Positions 55,439-64,000 of a DNA stretch of 64,000 nucleotides are shown here, piece after piece. Each line of letters begins with the position of its first letter. Positions within the stretch are counted from its first letter, which is position 1. This DNA comes from Andreprevotia chitinilytica DSM 18519. Lineage in GTDB: Bacteria; Pseudomonadota; Gammaproteobacteria; Burkholderiales; Chitinibacteraceae. Made by a program: the position numbers and the translations under genes. The stretch lies in assembly GCF_000711875.1 (NCBI RefSeq), contig NZ_JONM01000006.1, forward strand, positions 1 through 64,000. Direction: 5' to 3'. The notes under the pieces were generated by a model that did not search any database, was not told where the DNA came from, and saw nothing but the letters and a program-made list of their open reading frames with translations.

Positions 55439-58078
55439 ATGCCCGCTGTTTCACAAAGCCTGTTCGACCCCCATACCCGCAGCCAGTGGCGTCGTCTCTG
55501 GCTGCTTGGCCTGCTGTTGTGCTGCGGCGCGGCCGGCCTGCTGGTCTGGGAGGCCGAACATGATCTGGCCTTGAGCGAAGTGCAATACCAGCGCCGCATC
55601 CAGAATGCCGCGAGCATGATCGGTGCGCAGTTCGATCAGTACTTGTTGAATGCCCGCGCCAGCGTGGAATCGATCACCGCCGAACTGGCCGGGCGTGCCA
55701 ATACCGCGCGGGTGGATACCGGCGACTATCTTGAGGTGCTGCGTAGCGCCGCTCGCTATGACACCCGGCCAGGCGGGCTCTTCGTTTACGACGGCGCTCA
55801 GATGTTGCTGGTGGATCAGGATGGCCGACTGGATAGCGACCCGCGTGCACAAGCGCGATTGATCGGGGCGCTACGGCGGGAGGAGGGCAACGGCGAGCCC
55901 GGCTTGCCGCTGCAGTTGCGTCCGGGTGCGCCCTACCAGCTGCCGGTCTTCCGGCGTCTGGGGCTGCACAACGGTCAGCAATTGACGGTGGGCATGCTGC
56001 TGAGCAACCAGCCGTTCGAGCAGCTGTACAACAACATCGTGCGCTCGTCGGGGCTGACGTTCGGCCTGATCCGCGCCGATGGCCGCTTGCTGATGTGCGT
56101 GCCCGATATGGACAGCAAGCAGCTTGGTCAGCGAGTCAATATGCGGTTGGATGCCAGCGGGGTGATGGCGACCGTACCCTGCGGCGTGTTGTCGAACCAG
56201 CACGACGACGCCAGCCTCTTCGTCGCCCGGCCATCGCTCGCCGGTTTGCCGGTCATGAGTTTCTACGGCGTGGATCGTGGCGCTTATCGCGGCGCCTGGG
56301 AGCAGCGCGTGCGCTGGCGGATCGTGGCGTCGTCGATCCTTGGCCTCGTGATCGTGATGTTCGCCTGGTATCTGCGCCGCTTCGTACGCCAGCTGGTCGA
56401 GCAACGCCGCTTCTACCGGCAGATGTTCCTGACCGTGAACGACGGCATCCTGCTGATGCACGAGGGGGTGGTGATCGATGCCAACGAGGCGGCTTGCCAG
56501 CTGTTCGGCGTGTCGCTGCAGAGCGAGCTGGCCGGGCGCACCATTGCCGATCTCTCGCCGCCGCAGCAAACGGATGGGCAGCCGTCCGGCGAACACGGCG
56601 AGGAGCTGCTGGATGCCGCCGCTGCTGGCCGGCTCGATGGCTTCAACTGGCAACTGCGCCGGCTGGATAACGGCCAGCCGTTCGATAGCGAGATTCGCCT
56701 GACGGTCTTCGTGCGGGAGGAAAGCCGCGATCTGCTGGTGGTGGTGCGCGATGTATCCGAGGAAAAGCGCTACCTCGCCCAGCAGGAATACCTCGCCAAT
56801 CACGACGCGTTGACCGGCCTGCCGAACCGTTACTGGATGGGCCGGCAGGTGGACGAATTGATCCGCACCCGTCCTGCCAATGCGCTGGCGATCCTGGTGC
56901 TGGATTTGAACCGGTTCAAGGAAATCAACGACACGCTCGGCCACGAAGTCGGCGATGACGTATTGCAGCTGCAAGGCAAGCGGTTGGCCGGCTGGGTGGC
57001 GCAGCACGGCGCGGATGCGGTGCGATTGGGCGGCGACGAGTTGGCGGTGGTGCTGCCGTTCAACGGCGATTTCGGCGTGCTCGACCGCCTGAGTGGCGAG
57101 ATTGCGACCCTGATCAGCACGCCGCTACACGTTGACGAATTCGCGCTGGAATTGACCGCGAGTATCGGCGTGGCCATTTATCCGCAGCACGGCAAGGATG
57201 CGATCTCGCTCGCCCGCTGTGCCGACATCGCCATGTATCAGGCCAAGCACGGCCGCAACAGCGTCTGTATCTATCAGCCGGGGCTGGATCGTTTCACGCC
57301 GGAGCGATTGGCGCTGCATGGCGAGCTGGCCAAGGCAATCCGCGAGAATGGCTTGAGCCTCGCCTACCAACCCAAGGTCGGGGTGGAGGGCGGCCGTCTG
57401 GCTGGCTGTGAAGCCCTGCTGCGCTGGAAGCACCCCGAGCGCGGCATGCTCGCGCCGGTCGAATTCATCCCGCTGGCCGAGAACACCGAACTGATCCGGC
57501 CGCTGACCGCCTGGGTGATCGACGAAGCACTGGCGCAAGTACGGCGCTGGTTGAATGTCGGGCTGACCGTGCCGGTGGCCGTCAACATCAGCCCGCGCAA
57601 TCTGCTGGATGCCGATCTGGTCAGCCTGATCGTCGATAGCCTGCGCCGCCACGACGTGCCGGCGGCGCTGCTGGAACTGGAAGTGACCGAATCGGCGCTG
57701 CTGGAAGACCCGGAGAAGGCATTGGCCCGGCTCACGCGCATCCACGGCCTGGGCGTGACCTTGGCGATTGACGACTTCGGCACCGGCTATTCGTCGCTGG
57801 CCTATCTAAAGCGCTTGCCGGTGCAGGTGCTCAAGATCGACCGCACCTTCGTCGCACCGATGACCTCTAGCCAGCCAGACACGCTCATCGTGCAATCGAC
57901 CATCGGCCTCGCGCACAGCTTCGGCCTACGCGTGGTGGCCGAAGGCGTAGAGGATGGGGCAACGCTCAACGCCCTGGCCGCGCTGGGGTGTGATCTGGTG
58001 CAGGGCTATTTCATCTCGCGGCCCCAGCCACCGGCAGAGCTGGAACATTGGTTGCGGGAGCGGTTGGCGGTGGTTTGA
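55439..58078 (+). CDS. Membrane sensor-PAS-GGDEF-EAL protein
   Basis: The protein has 879 residues. A membrane helix (about 19-38), a periplasmic sensor-like region (about 40-300), a second helix (about 303-320), a PAS domain (about 330-450), a GGDEF domain with RLGGDEL (531-535; the final Phe is Leu) and an EAL domain with CEALLRW (EAL at 658-660) and DDFGTGY follow in order. An intact EAL and a near-intact GGDEF suggest c-di-GMP breakdown with possible regulatory cyclase. The ATG at 55439 is chosen. Earlier in-frame Met codons (55319, 55349) would overlap the divergent HD-GYP start. The start is the least certain point. Confidence 0.88.
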   Translation: MPAVSQSLFDPHTRSQWRRLWLLGLLLCCGAAGLLVWEAEHDLALSEVQYQRRIQNAASMIGAQFDQYLLNARASVESITAELAGRANTARVDTGDYLEVLRSAARYDTRPGGLFVYDGAQMLLVDQDGRLDSDPRAQARLIGALRREEGNGEPGLPLQLRPGAPYQLPVFRRLGLHNGQQLTVGMLLSNQPFEQLYNNIVRSSGLTFGLIRADGRLLMCVPDMDSKQLGQRVNMRLDASGVMATVPCGVLSNQHDDASLFVARPSLAGLPVMSFYGVDRGAYRGAWEQRVRWRIVASSILGLVIVMFAWYLRRFVRQLVEQRRFYRQMFLTVNDGILLMHEGVVIDANEAACQLFGVSLQSELAGRTIADLSPPQQTDGQPSGEHGEELLDAAAAGRLDGFNWQLRRLDNGQPFDSEIRLTVFVREESRDLLVVVRDVSEEKRYLAQQEYLANHDALTGLPNRYWMGRQVDELIRTRPANALAILVLDLNRFKEINDTLGHEVGDDVLQLQGKRLAGWVAQHGADAVRLGGDELAVVLPFNGDFGVLDRLSGEIATLISTPLHVDEFALELTASIGVAIYPQHGKDAISLARCADIAMYQAKHGRNSVCIYQPGLDRFTPERLALHGELAKAIRENGLSLAYQPKVGVEGGRLAGCEALLRWKHPERGMLAPVEFIPLAENTELIRPLTAWVIDEALAQVRRWLNVGLTVPVAVNISPRNLLDADLVSLIVDSLRRHDVPAALLELEVTESALLEDPEKALARLTRIHGLGVTLAIDDFGTGYSSLAYLKRLPVQVLKIDRTFVAPMTSSQPDTLIVQSTIGLAHSFGLRVVAEGVEDGATLNALAALGCDLVQGYFISRPQPPAELEHWLRERLAVV

Positions 58079-58088
58079 TGGCGCTTAT

Positions 58089-58170
58089 GTAGCCCGGACG
58101 CATTCTGCGGCCGGGGTTTCCGCCACGTGAGCCATTGCCGCCCCGGCCGCAAAAAACGCGTCCGGGCTAC
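58089..58170. repeat. GTAGCCCGGAC repeat pair, copy after the GGDEF-EAL gene
   Basis: GTAGCCCGGACGCATTCTGC and GCGTCCGGGCTAC form imperfect inverted ends of an 82-base element 10 bases after the stop codon. It is related to 52968-53070 but with a different inner sequence. Confidence 0.75.
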
Positions 58171-58200
58171 GTTCAACCCATCCGACGAATCTTGAGCCAC

Positions 58201-58281
58201 GTAGGTTGGGTTGAGCATAGCGAAGCCCAATATATCGCAGCGTCACCCATGTTGGGCTTCATTTCATTCAACCCAACCTAC
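58201..58281. repeat. GTAGGTTGGGTTGAGC inverted-repeat element
   Basis: GTAGGTTGGGTTGAGC at the left and TTCAACCCAACCTAC at the right bound an 81-base element. Related elements are common between genes in beta- and gammaproteobacteria. It ends 27 bases before the ferredoxin ATG. Confidence 0.75.
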
Positions 58282-58308
58282 GGATCACCAAGACTGTCTT
58301 TGGAACTT

Positions 58309-58680
58309 ATGGAACCCACCCCCGACCCCGTCACCATCCGCTTTGTCGATGCGGCTGGCGTGCTGGTCACGCAAGCGCTGGCCGAGCGCGGCAGTCGCCT
58401 GATCGACCTGGTGCGCGCCCTGACGCGTGACGGCGAACTGGCCTTGTCATGGCGCTGCGCCCAAGGCACCTGTGGCGCGTGTGTCGTCTATCTGGGCAGC
58501 GATGGGGATGGCAGCGGCGATGAGGGTGGGCAGGTTGAACTCCCCGCCATCGAACGCAATGTGCTGGTGCGGCGGGAACTGCTGCCGGTGGATGCGCCGA
58601 GGTGGCAAATCGATTCGCCGACGCTACCGCGCTTGGCGTGTCATGTCCGCTGCACGGCGGATTTGTTTGTTTATATCTAA
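58309..58680 (+). CDS. 2Fe-2S ferredoxin
   Basis: The protein has 123 residues with a plant-type fold. The cluster cysteines are in WRCAQGTCGACVVYL (C-x4-C-x2-C), with the fourth in RLACHVR near the C-terminus. It carries one electron at low potential. A Gly/Asp-rich loop (SDGDGSGDEGG) is inserted in the middle. No reductase or oxygenase partner is near. The ATG at 58309 gives MEPTPDPVTIRF. The long upstream open frame runs through repeats and is discarded. Confidence 0.85.
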   Translation: MEPTPDPVTIRFVDAAGVLVTQALAERGSRLIDLVRALTRDGELALSWRCAQGTCGACVVYLGSDGDGSGDEGGQVELPAIERNVLVRRELLPVDAPRWQIDSPTLPRLACHVRCTADLFVYI

Positions 58681-58773
58681 AAAGTATAAAATTCTAATTA
58701 GATATTATTTATAGTGCATAAGCACTGCTGGCAGACTCCGACTCATTGATCCCAATGCATAACGGAAACCGCC

Positions 58774-59814
58774 ATGTCTGACCGCTCCTCGCCCTACCGC
58801 AAATTGTTCTGGAACGGCATTGCCGCCCTTGCCCTGACCGCAGCCGCCTCGTCGACTTGGGCTGCCACGGTTGAGCTGCTCAACGTCTCCTACGATCCGA
58901 CCCGCGAGTTTTATCAGGACTACAACAAGGCTTTTGCCAAGTACTGGAAGGCCAAGACCGGCGACGATGTGGTGGTCAAGCAATCGCATGGCGGCTCGGG
59001 CAAGCAGGCGCGCTCGGTGCTCGATGGCCTGCAGGCCGATGTGGTGACGCTGGCGCTGGCCTATGACATCGACGAGCTCTCGACCAAGGGCAAGCTCTTG
59101 GGCGCGGACTGGCAGAAGAAGTACCCGGACAACGCCTCCCCCTATACCTCGACCATTGTGTTCCTGGTGCGCAAGGGCAATCCGAAGGGCATCAAAGACT
59201 GGAACGATCTGGTCCGCGCCGACGTAAAGGTGATCACGCCGAACCCGAAGACCTCCGGCGGCGCGCGCTGGAACTTCCTCGCCGCATGGGCATGGGCCAA
59301 ACACACCTATGGTTCGGACCAGAAAGCGCGTGAATACGTGCAGAAGCTGTATGCCAACGTGCCGGTGCTGGATTCCGGCGCTCGTGGCGCAACCGTGACA
59401 TTCACCGAGCGCGGTCAGGGCGACGTGCTGCTGGCGTGGGAAAACGAAGCGGTGCTGTCGGTGAAGGAATTCGGCCCGGACAAGTTCGATATCGTCGCCC
59501 CGAGCATCTCGATCAAGGCTGAACCGCCGGTCGCCGTGGTCGACAAAGTGGTCGACAAGCGGGGCACCCGCAAGGTGGCCGAAGCCTATCTGCAATATCT
59601 ATACAGCAGGGAGGGCCAGGAAATCGCCGCGCAAAACTACTACCGCCCGATCGACAAGGACATCTACGCCAAGTACGCCAAGCAGTTCCCGAACGTGAAG
59701 CTGTTCGATATCGATGATGTGTTCGGTGGCTGGACCAAGGCGCAAGTGGCTTACTTCAATGACGGCGGGGTGTTCGATCAGTTGCAGGCTGCCATCGCGC
59801 TGGCCCGGAAATAA
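58774..59814 (+). CDS. sbp: Periplasmic sulfate-binding protein (Sbp/CysP)
   Basis: The protein has 346 residues. A signal peptide ends near residue 30 (SSTWA). [52 protein letters not shown] and [20 protein letters not shown] match Sbp/CysP. It delivers sulfate or thiosulfate to CysTWA, which is not encoded here. The upstream 58681-58760 segment is AT-rich and could carry a CysB-type site. In the repeat-rich genome this gene is solitary. Confidence 0.93.
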   Translation: MSDRSSPYRKLFWNGIAALALTAAASSTWAATVELLNVSYDPTREFYQDYNKAFAKYWKAKTGDDVVVKQSHGGSGKQARSVLDGLQADVVTLALAYDIDELSTKGKLLGADWQKKYPDNASPYTSTIVFLVRKGNPKGIKDWNDLVRADVKVITPNPKTSGGARWNFLAAWAWAKHTYGSDQKAREYVQKLYANVPVLDSGARGATVTFTERGQGDVLLAWENEAVLSVKEFGPDKFDIVAPSISIKAEPPVAVVDKVVDKRGTRKVAEAYLQYLYSREGQEIAAQNYYRPIDKDIYAKYAKQFPNVKLFDIDDVFGGWTKAQVAYFNDGGVFDQLQAAIALARK

Positions 59815-59895
59815 CATAGCTGTAAAAGACGCGCGAAAAGTCATCTTCATATAGCCATACTGTGCGGGTGCGTCGCCCGGGTGGGCGATGCCTCG

Positions 59896-60036
59896 GAACC
59901 TGTTTACGATCTTGCTGCGAGGCCCTGATCGGGGCTCATGCGCTGCTCAAAATCCTCATGTACAAAAGTACACTCCGGTTTTTGCGCTGCTCTTCACCCC
60001 GCTGAGGGCCTCTCGCGACAGATCGTAAACAGGTTC
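59896..60036. repeat. 141-base inverted-repeat element GAACCTGTTTACGATCT
   Basis: GAACCTGTTTACGATCT at 59896-59912 is the exact reverse complement of 60020-60036. A related fragment (GTTGTTTACGATCTGTTGG) appears near 4947. It fills the gap before the 1-Cys peroxiredoxin gene. Confidence 0.8.
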
Positions 60037-60064
60037 TCAATACCAACGAACAAGGAGTCACACC

Positions 60065-60703
60065 ATGAGCTTGCGTCTTGGCGATACCGCCCCGGATTTC
60101 ACCCAGCAATCCTCCGAAGGCGAAATTCGCTTCCATGAATGGGCCGGCGATCACTGGATCGTGCTGTTCTCGCATCCGGCCGATTTCACCCCGGTGTGCA
60201 CCACCGAACTGGGTTTCACGGCCAAGCTGGCCGACGAGTTCAAGAAGCGCAATGTGAAGCCGCTGGCAGTCAGCGTCGATCCGGTCGATTCCCACCACAA
60301 GTGGATTGCCGACATCAACGAAACGCAGAACACCCGCGTCAACTTCCCGATCATTGCCGATGCCGACCGCAAGGTGGCCGAGCTGTACGACATGATCCAC
60401 CCGAACTCGCTGGCGAACCTGACCGTACGCACGGTGTTCATCATCGATCCGGCCAAGAAGATCCGCACCACGTTTACCTACCCGGCCAGCACCGGTCGCA
60501 ATTTCAACGAAATCCTGCGCGTGATCGATTCGCTGCAACTGACCGATGGCTACAAGGTGGCAACGCCCGCCAACTGGCAAGACGGCGATGAAGTGGTGAT
60601 CGTGCCGTCGCTGCAGGACGAAGCCGAAATCGCCCAGCGCTTCCCGAAGGGCTACCGCGCCGTGCGTCCGTATCTGCGTTTGACGCCGCAGCCGAACCGC
60701 TGA
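60065..60703 (+). CDS. 1-Cys peroxiredoxin (Prx6 type)
   Basis: The protein has 212 residues. The peroxidatic Cys45 is in HPADFTPVCTTELG, followed by SVDPVDSHHKWIADI and the long Prx6 C-terminal domain (PANWQDGDEVVIVPS). No resolving Cys is evident. It reduces hydroperoxides in the cytosol. AAGGAG lies upstream of the ATG. It is distinct from the peroxiredoxin-glutaredoxin at 24508, so the cell has at least two peroxide systems in this window. Confidence 0.95.
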   Translation: MSLRLGDTAPDFTQQSSEGEIRFHEWAGDHWIVLFSHPADFTPVCTTELGFTAKLADEFKKRNVKPLAVSVDPVDSHHKWIADINETQNTRVNFPIIADADRKVAELYDMIHPNSLANLTVRTVFIIDPAKKIRTTFTYPASTGRNFNEILRVIDSLQLTDGYKVATPANWQDGDEVVIVPSLQDEAEIAQRFPKGYRAVRPYLRLTPQPNR

Positions 60704-60749
60704 TTGGTTCGACCTGGATCGCTTGAGCGATTCGGGTCGAGGCGGGGAA

Positions 60750-60777
60750 AAGGCCGGGGCGATGCTCCGGCTTTTTT
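60750..60777 (+). terminator. Rho-independent terminator after the 1-Cys peroxiredoxin gene
   Basis: GCCGG pairs with CCGGC around GGCGATGCT, followed by at least six T, about 47 bases after the stop. Confidence 0.8.
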
Positions 60778-60810
60778 GTCGCCTTAAATGCGGCTTCTGG
60801 GAGCTTTTAG

Positions 60811-60949
60811 TTCCCTCGCCCACTTGTGGGAGAGGGTTAGGGAGAGGGTGCTTGCAAGGAACGCGACACTTTGCACGACCCTCTCCCCCCACCCCTCTCC
60901 CACTGTCCCTGAACAAGGCAAAGCCTTGCACGGGATGTGAGAGGGGAGA
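60811..60949. repeat. CCCTCTCCC dispersed element, copy G
   Basis: Begins TTCCCTCGCCCACTTGTGGG and contains the AACAAGGCAAAGCCTTGCAC hairpin and GTGAGAGGGGAG. It closely matches copy A. The EAL gene starts 26 bases after it. Confidence 0.85.
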
Positions 60950-60975
60950 AGACCACAACAACAACGAGAGAGAAA

Positions 60976-61824
60976 ATGAGCTTCACGACCGAAGGCCTCG
61001 CCGAGAGGCTGCCTCTGCCGGTGCCCTTGCCGACGCTGGAAGACTGGCCCAACGCCGAATTCCACGTCGACCCGGCACGGGGCATTACCGTCAAGGCGCT
61101 GGGGCTGAGCCTGTCCAGCGCCTTCCAGCCGATTTTCGACGCACAAGGCCGCGTGGTGGGCGAGGAAGCCTTGCTGCGTGCGTTGACTCGCGGCAAGCCG
61201 CTGCCGCCCTTGCAAGCTTTTGCATGCGCAGCCGATCAGCAGCTGGTGGCCTTCGATCGTTTATGCCGCACCTTGCACCTGTTGAATTTCGCGACCTTCC
61301 AGCATGCCGCCTTCAAGCAGGATGCCGCGCGGCTGTTCCTGAACGTGCACCCGCAATTGCTGGTGCAGGTGGAATCACGCCACGGCGAGGCGTTCGGGCG
61401 GATTCTCGATAGCCTGGCGTGGTCGCCCAGGCAGATCGTGCTGGAGATCACCGAAGACGCCATTCCTGATTCGCGCGTCGGCCAGGTGCGTGCCGCCATC
61501 GAGAGCTACCGTGCACGCGGCTATGCCATCGCTATCGATGACTTCGGCTCGCGGCATGCCAATCTCGACCGGCTTTGGGTGTTTGAGCCCGATATCGTCA
61601 AGCTCGACCGCGAGCTGATTTTCCAGGCCGAACAGTCGCCACGCCTGCGCCGAGCGCTTCCCAAAGTGGTCGAGCTGCTGCACGAGCTGGAGGCGGAAGT
61701 GGTCGTCGAAGGGATTGAAACCGAGGTGCAGCAACAGATTGCGCTGGATGCCGGCGCGGATGCATTGCAAGGCTACCTGCTGGGCGAGCCACGCTTTTTT
61801 GGTTCATCTGGAGGAACGCGATGA
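60976..61824 (+). CDS. Stand-alone EAL-domain protein
   Basis: The protein has 282 residues and is cytosolic. An EAL domain fills most of it: SAFQPIFDAQGRVVGEEALLRA (EAL at 64-66), RLFLNVHPQLL, LEITEDAIP and IDDFGSRHANLDRLW. The usual DDFGTGY is DDFGSRHA, and whether the metal and substrate set is complete needs checking. It is likely a c-di-GMP phosphodiesterase or receptor. GAGAGAG lies before the ATG. The last 4 bases overlap the next gene (ATGA), so they are translated together. Confidence 0.9.
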   Translation: MSFTTEGLAERLPLPVPLPTLEDWPNAEFHVDPARGITVKALGLSLSSAFQPIFDAQGRVVGEEALLRALTRGKPLPPLQAFACAADQQLVAFDRLCRTLHLLNFATFQHAAFKQDAARLFLNVHPQLLVQVESRHGEAFGRILDSLAWSPRQIVLEITEDAIPDSRVGQVRAAIESYRARGYAIAIDDFGSRHANLDRLWVFEPDIVKLDRELIFQAEQSPRLRRALPKVVELLHELEAEVVVEGIETEVQQQIALDAGADALQGYLLGEPRFFGSSGGTR

Positions 61825-62399
61825 TGGACGTGATCGAACGTTGGCTGAGCGAAGGCAACAGCATCGTGATTGCGCCGGGCTGGCGCGATTCGGGCGATGA
61901 GCACTGGCAGACGCGTTGGTGCGCGCAATACCCGCAGTTCGTACGGGTGGCACAGCAAGATTGGGAAGAGCCGCGCGCGGTGGATTGGGTGCGCGGGTTG
62001 GAGGCCGCCGTTGCGGGCGCTGCCGGCCACGTCGTCCTCGTGGCGCATAGCCTGGGCTGCGTGACGGCCGGGCACTGGGCCGCGTTGTCCGCGCATCGGC
62101 ACAAGATCGCTTCGGCGCTGTTGGTTGCACCGGCCGATGTCGCCCGCGAAGACGCTCCGCCCAGTTTCACCAGCTTCCTGCCGCTGCCGATCAACCGCTT
62201 GCCCTTCCCGGCGCTGCTGGTGGCCAGCGATAACGACTACGCATGTTCATTCGAGCGGGCGACGATGCTGGCCGAGAGCTGGGGCGGGCAGCTGCATACC
62301 ATCGAGGGCGCAGGCCACATCAACGTGGAATCCGGCTATGGCGACTGGCCGGAGGGTTTGAAATTGCTTCGCACCTTGCTGCGGCGCTATCCGCGCTGA
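61821..62399 (+). CDS. RBBP9/YdeN-family alpha/beta hydrolase
   Basis: The protein has 192 residues, with IVIAPGWRDSGDEHWQTRW at the N-terminus, the nucleophile elbow VAHSLGC (Ser), the acid in ASDNDYACSFE, and the catalytic His in GAGHINVESGYGDWPEG. This is a serine hydrolase family whose bacterial members have no agreed substrate. The ATG at 61821 overlaps the EAL stop, so the hydrolase is encoded in one operon with a c-di-GMP protein. Confidence 0.9.
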   Translation: MMDVIERWLSEGNSIVIAPGWRDSGDEHWQTRWCAQYPQFVRVAQQDWEEPRAVDWVRGLEAAVAGAAGHVVLVAHSLGCVTAGHWAALSAHRHKIASALLVAPADVAREDAPPSFTSFLPLPINRLPFPALLVASDNDYACSFERATMLAESWGGQLHTIEGAGHINVESGYGDWPEGLKLLRTLLRRYPR

Positions 62400-62930
62400 C
62401 CCGCTCTCGTACCCCTGATGGATTGCAGACGCGCTATCGAGTGCTGGCTCGGCCTGCCGATTTCCGGGCCGCTGTCTGCGGACTCGCTATGTTTCAGCTA
62501 ATTCTGCCAACGGGCGTTTGTGTAAAGATTTCGAAATTTTTTCACAAACAAACACAATTGCGTTTGCTGCTTTGATTTAAATTCTCGGTCGAGTCATCAA
62601 TTTTCTTACAAATGACTGAGTCGGTGTTGAAGGCATCTTCGCCAGTCGATCATCGTGTTTGCCGGTCCGACGCAGCACACAAACTGATCCGACCTGGCCG
62701 ATTTGCGGCTGCAGGCTTGCTGGTATGTGTCTGTCATATAACGGAAAACCGGATTGCGAGTGCGGGTGAACGCCTGACATTTGCTTGGCGTTGACGCGCT
62801 TTGCCTAACTTGTTTGTTACTGAATGTAAATCCCCGAAGAAACCGTCAACAAAACACGGCATCATCACGCCCGTGAGCTTTTTCGATTTCTTAACAAATA
62901 CGTAGCACTTACTAAAATGATCGTTTTCTT
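62400..62930. other. AT-rich intergenic region before the ArnT-like gene
   Basis: About 530 bases with no convincing gene. From about 62480 it is distinctly AT-rich. It has an imperfect inverted repeat (GTTTGTGTAAA near 62516, TTTTCACAAAC near 62539) and a good promoter match at 62891-62918. Confidence 0.6.
62891..62918 (+). promoter_or_regulatory. Predicted sigma-70 promoter of the ArnT-like gene
   Basis: TTAACA, 16 bases, TAAAAT, five of six matches to each of the -35 and -10 consensus boxes, ending 13 bases before the ATG at 62931. The short gap implies a very short leader. Confidence 0.4.
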
Positions 62931-64000
62931 ATGAACTCGCCCCGCGAAATCCAGAAGCTGCAAGCGCTATTGCAACAGCAAAGCGCGCTTCAGCTCGGGT
63001 TCGGACTCTTGCTGGTCGGCGCGCTCTATTACTTCCTGCCGGGCCTGATTGGCCACGACCCGTGGAAGCAGGATGAAACCTATACCTTCAGCATGATCCT
63101 GCACCTGCTGCAGGACGGCGATTGGGTCGTGATGCGGGTGGCTGGCGAGCCCTTCATGGAAAAGCCGCCGCTCTATTACTGGAGCGCGGCGCTGATGGCG
63201 CGCCTCTTCGGCGGCTGGTTGCCGCTGCATGATGCGGCCCGGCTGACCAGTGGCTTGTACATGGTGGGTGCATTCGCTGCCGTGGCTACGGCTGTGCGCC
63301 ACGCATGGGGACGCCACGCTGCACCGGTGTCTTGCCTCGCCTTGGCCGCTTGCCCGGCGCTGATGCTGCACGGGCACGGCATGATCACCGATGTCGCCCA
63401 GTTTTTCGGTGCAACCCTCGCGATATGCGGACTGATGCGCCTGCACGAGCCTGCCGTGCGTGGCAGCGTGATGCTGGGCGTTGGCTTGCTGGCAGCGTTT
63501 TTGTCCAAGGGCTTGTTGATTCCCGGCGTGCTCGGCGTGACCGGGGTGCTGTTGCCCGTCCTGTCATCGCAATGGCGTACGCGGGCTTATGCCACGCAAT
63601 GGGCGCGTGCACTACTGATCGCCATCCCGCTGGGCCTGATCTGGCCGACCATGCTGTATCTGCGTGCGCCGGATTTGTTCACCGAATGGTTCTGGCTGAA
63701 CAACATCGGCCGCTTCCTCGGCTTTGCAGTGCCGGTGCTGGGGGCGGGTACTGAACCCGGTTATTTCTTCAAGTCGATTCCCGGTTTTGCCTTTCCGGTG
63801 TTGCCGCTGGCGCTGTGGTCGCTCTGGTTGTGGCGCAAGCGTTGGCATGCGCCGCAGATCCTGGTGCCGGCGTTGTTTGCGCTGGTGTTGTTCGGCACCT
63901 TGTCGAGCTCGGCATCCGCACGGGCGCTGTATGCGCTGCCGATCCTCTCGCCGTTGGCGATGCTGGCCTATCCGGCGCTCATCGAGCACTCTGGTCGTGC
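62931..64000 (+). CDS. GT39/ArnT-like membrane glycosyltransferase (C-terminus outside window)
   Basis: At least 356 residues are open to the window end. After a short helical N-terminus (MNSPREIQKLQALLQQQSAL) come a first membrane helix and the catalytic Asp in HDPWKQDETYTF. GEPFMEKPPLYYWSAALMA follows, then several hydrophobic helices. This is the pattern of PMT/ArnT-type GT-C enzymes that transfer a sugar from an undecaprenyl-phosphate donor in the periplasm (ArnT adds aminoarabinose to lipid A). No arnBCDF genes are visible, so lipid A or another acceptor is undecided. Confidence 0.83.
   Translation, partial: MNSPREIQKLQALLQQQSALQLGFGLLLVGALYYFLPGLIGHDPWKQDETYTFSMILHLLQDGDWVVMRVAGEPFMEKPPLYYWSAALMARLFGGWLPLHDAARLTSGLYMVGAFAAVATAVRHAWGRHAAPVSCLALAACPALMLHGHGMITDVAQFFGATLAICGLMRLHEPAVRGSVMLGVGLLAAFLSKGLLIPGVLGVTGVLLPVLSSQWRTRAYATQWARALLIAIPLGLIWPTMLYLRAPDLFTEWFWLNNIGRFLGFAVPVLGAGTEPGYFFKSIPGFAFPVLPLALWSLWLWRKRWHAPQILVPALFALVLFGTLSSSASARALYALPILSPLAMLAYPALIEHSGR

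Noticed and set aside
59869-59891. Terminator after the sulfate-binding protein gene
   Set aside because: GCGTCGCCC/GGGCGATGC can pair, but no T-run follows, so I did not list it as a terminator.

Overview
The window is a GC-rich, densely coded chromosomal segment from a Gram-negative betaproteobacterium, most likely a Neisseriales member close to the chitin degraders (Chitinibacteraceae-like). This is inferred from a secreted GH19 chitinase with chitin-binding modules, a fused peroxiredoxin-glutaredoxin, a Gcr-type 'site-specific recombinase' membrane protein, Kdo/heptose LPS genes and a cluster for the last steps of cobalamin synthesis. I saw no rRNA, tRNA, CRISPR array, prophage or plasmid hallmark. 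The only transposase trace is the first 25 codons of an IS110-type gene at the left edge.

Layout. 1-5 kb: IS110 edge, GH19 chitinase, an RluA-type pseudouridine synthase divergent from rlmH, then maf. 5-13 kb (minus strand): an RsuA-type pseudouridine synthase, a Kdo hydroxylase and a complete dppABCDF peptide ABC transporter whose leader carries four regularly spaced repeats. 13-16.7 kb: an HDOD protein coupled to a PAS-PAS-GGDEF-EAL protein, then a small Lys/His-rich secreted protein. 17-22.7 kb (minus strand): gtrB-like and gtrA-like genes followed by two tandem, divergent DUF2298 ('YYY') giant membrane proteins. This is my best candidate for an undescribed glycosylation system. 23-30 kb: a YkgJ-type Cys-cluster protein, a secreted TPR/Gly-rich protein, peroxiredoxin-glutaredoxin, a dihydrolipoyl dehydrogenase-like reductase and a YdiJ-type D-2-hydroxyglutarate dehydrogenase. 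30-37.6 kb: Fur-box-preceded exbBD, a solitary periplasmic binding protein, a fructosamine kinase-like protein, gcr, a 2OG-Fe(II) oxygenase, a glycine-zipper lipoprotein and metF. 38-44.5 kb: a pair of overlapping TPR-GGDEF proteins (one active-looking, one degenerate) divergent from cobT-cobS-cobC-cobU. 44.6-50.6 kb: an aldo/keto reductase with a divergent LysR, a small unknown protein, a membrane GGDEF protein, and a YeiE/YeiH-like LysR-transporter pair. 50.7-54 kb: waaC-waaA and an EamA exporter. 54-64 kb: an HD-GYP protein divergent from a sensor-PAS-GGDEF-EAL protein, a 2Fe-2S ferredoxin, a sulfate-binding protein, a 1-Cys peroxiredoxin, an EAL protein overlapping an RBBP9-type hydrolase, and a truncated GT39/ArnT-like transferase at the right edge.

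How the genes work together. Three themes recur. (i) Cyclic-di-GMP signalling: eight genes with GGDEF, EAL, HD-GYP or HDOD domains lie in four separate clusters. (ii) Envelope glycobiology: waaA adds Kdo, waaC adds heptose, kdoO hydroxylates Kdo, and GtrAB, two DUF2298 proteins and an ArnT-like protein suggest undecaprenyl-phosphate-sugar dependent decoration. (iii) Redox and nutrient handling: a peroxiredoxin/reductase pair, 1-Cys Prx, exbBD under Fur, sulfate binding and sulfite/sulfate-type export, peptide uptake and cobinamide salvage.

The intergenic spaces are unusually rich in dispersed inverted repeats. I distinguish at least seven families, including a roughly 140-bp 'CCCTCTCCC' element seen in seven full or partial copies. 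In several places these elements abut genes so closely that they supply the stop codons.
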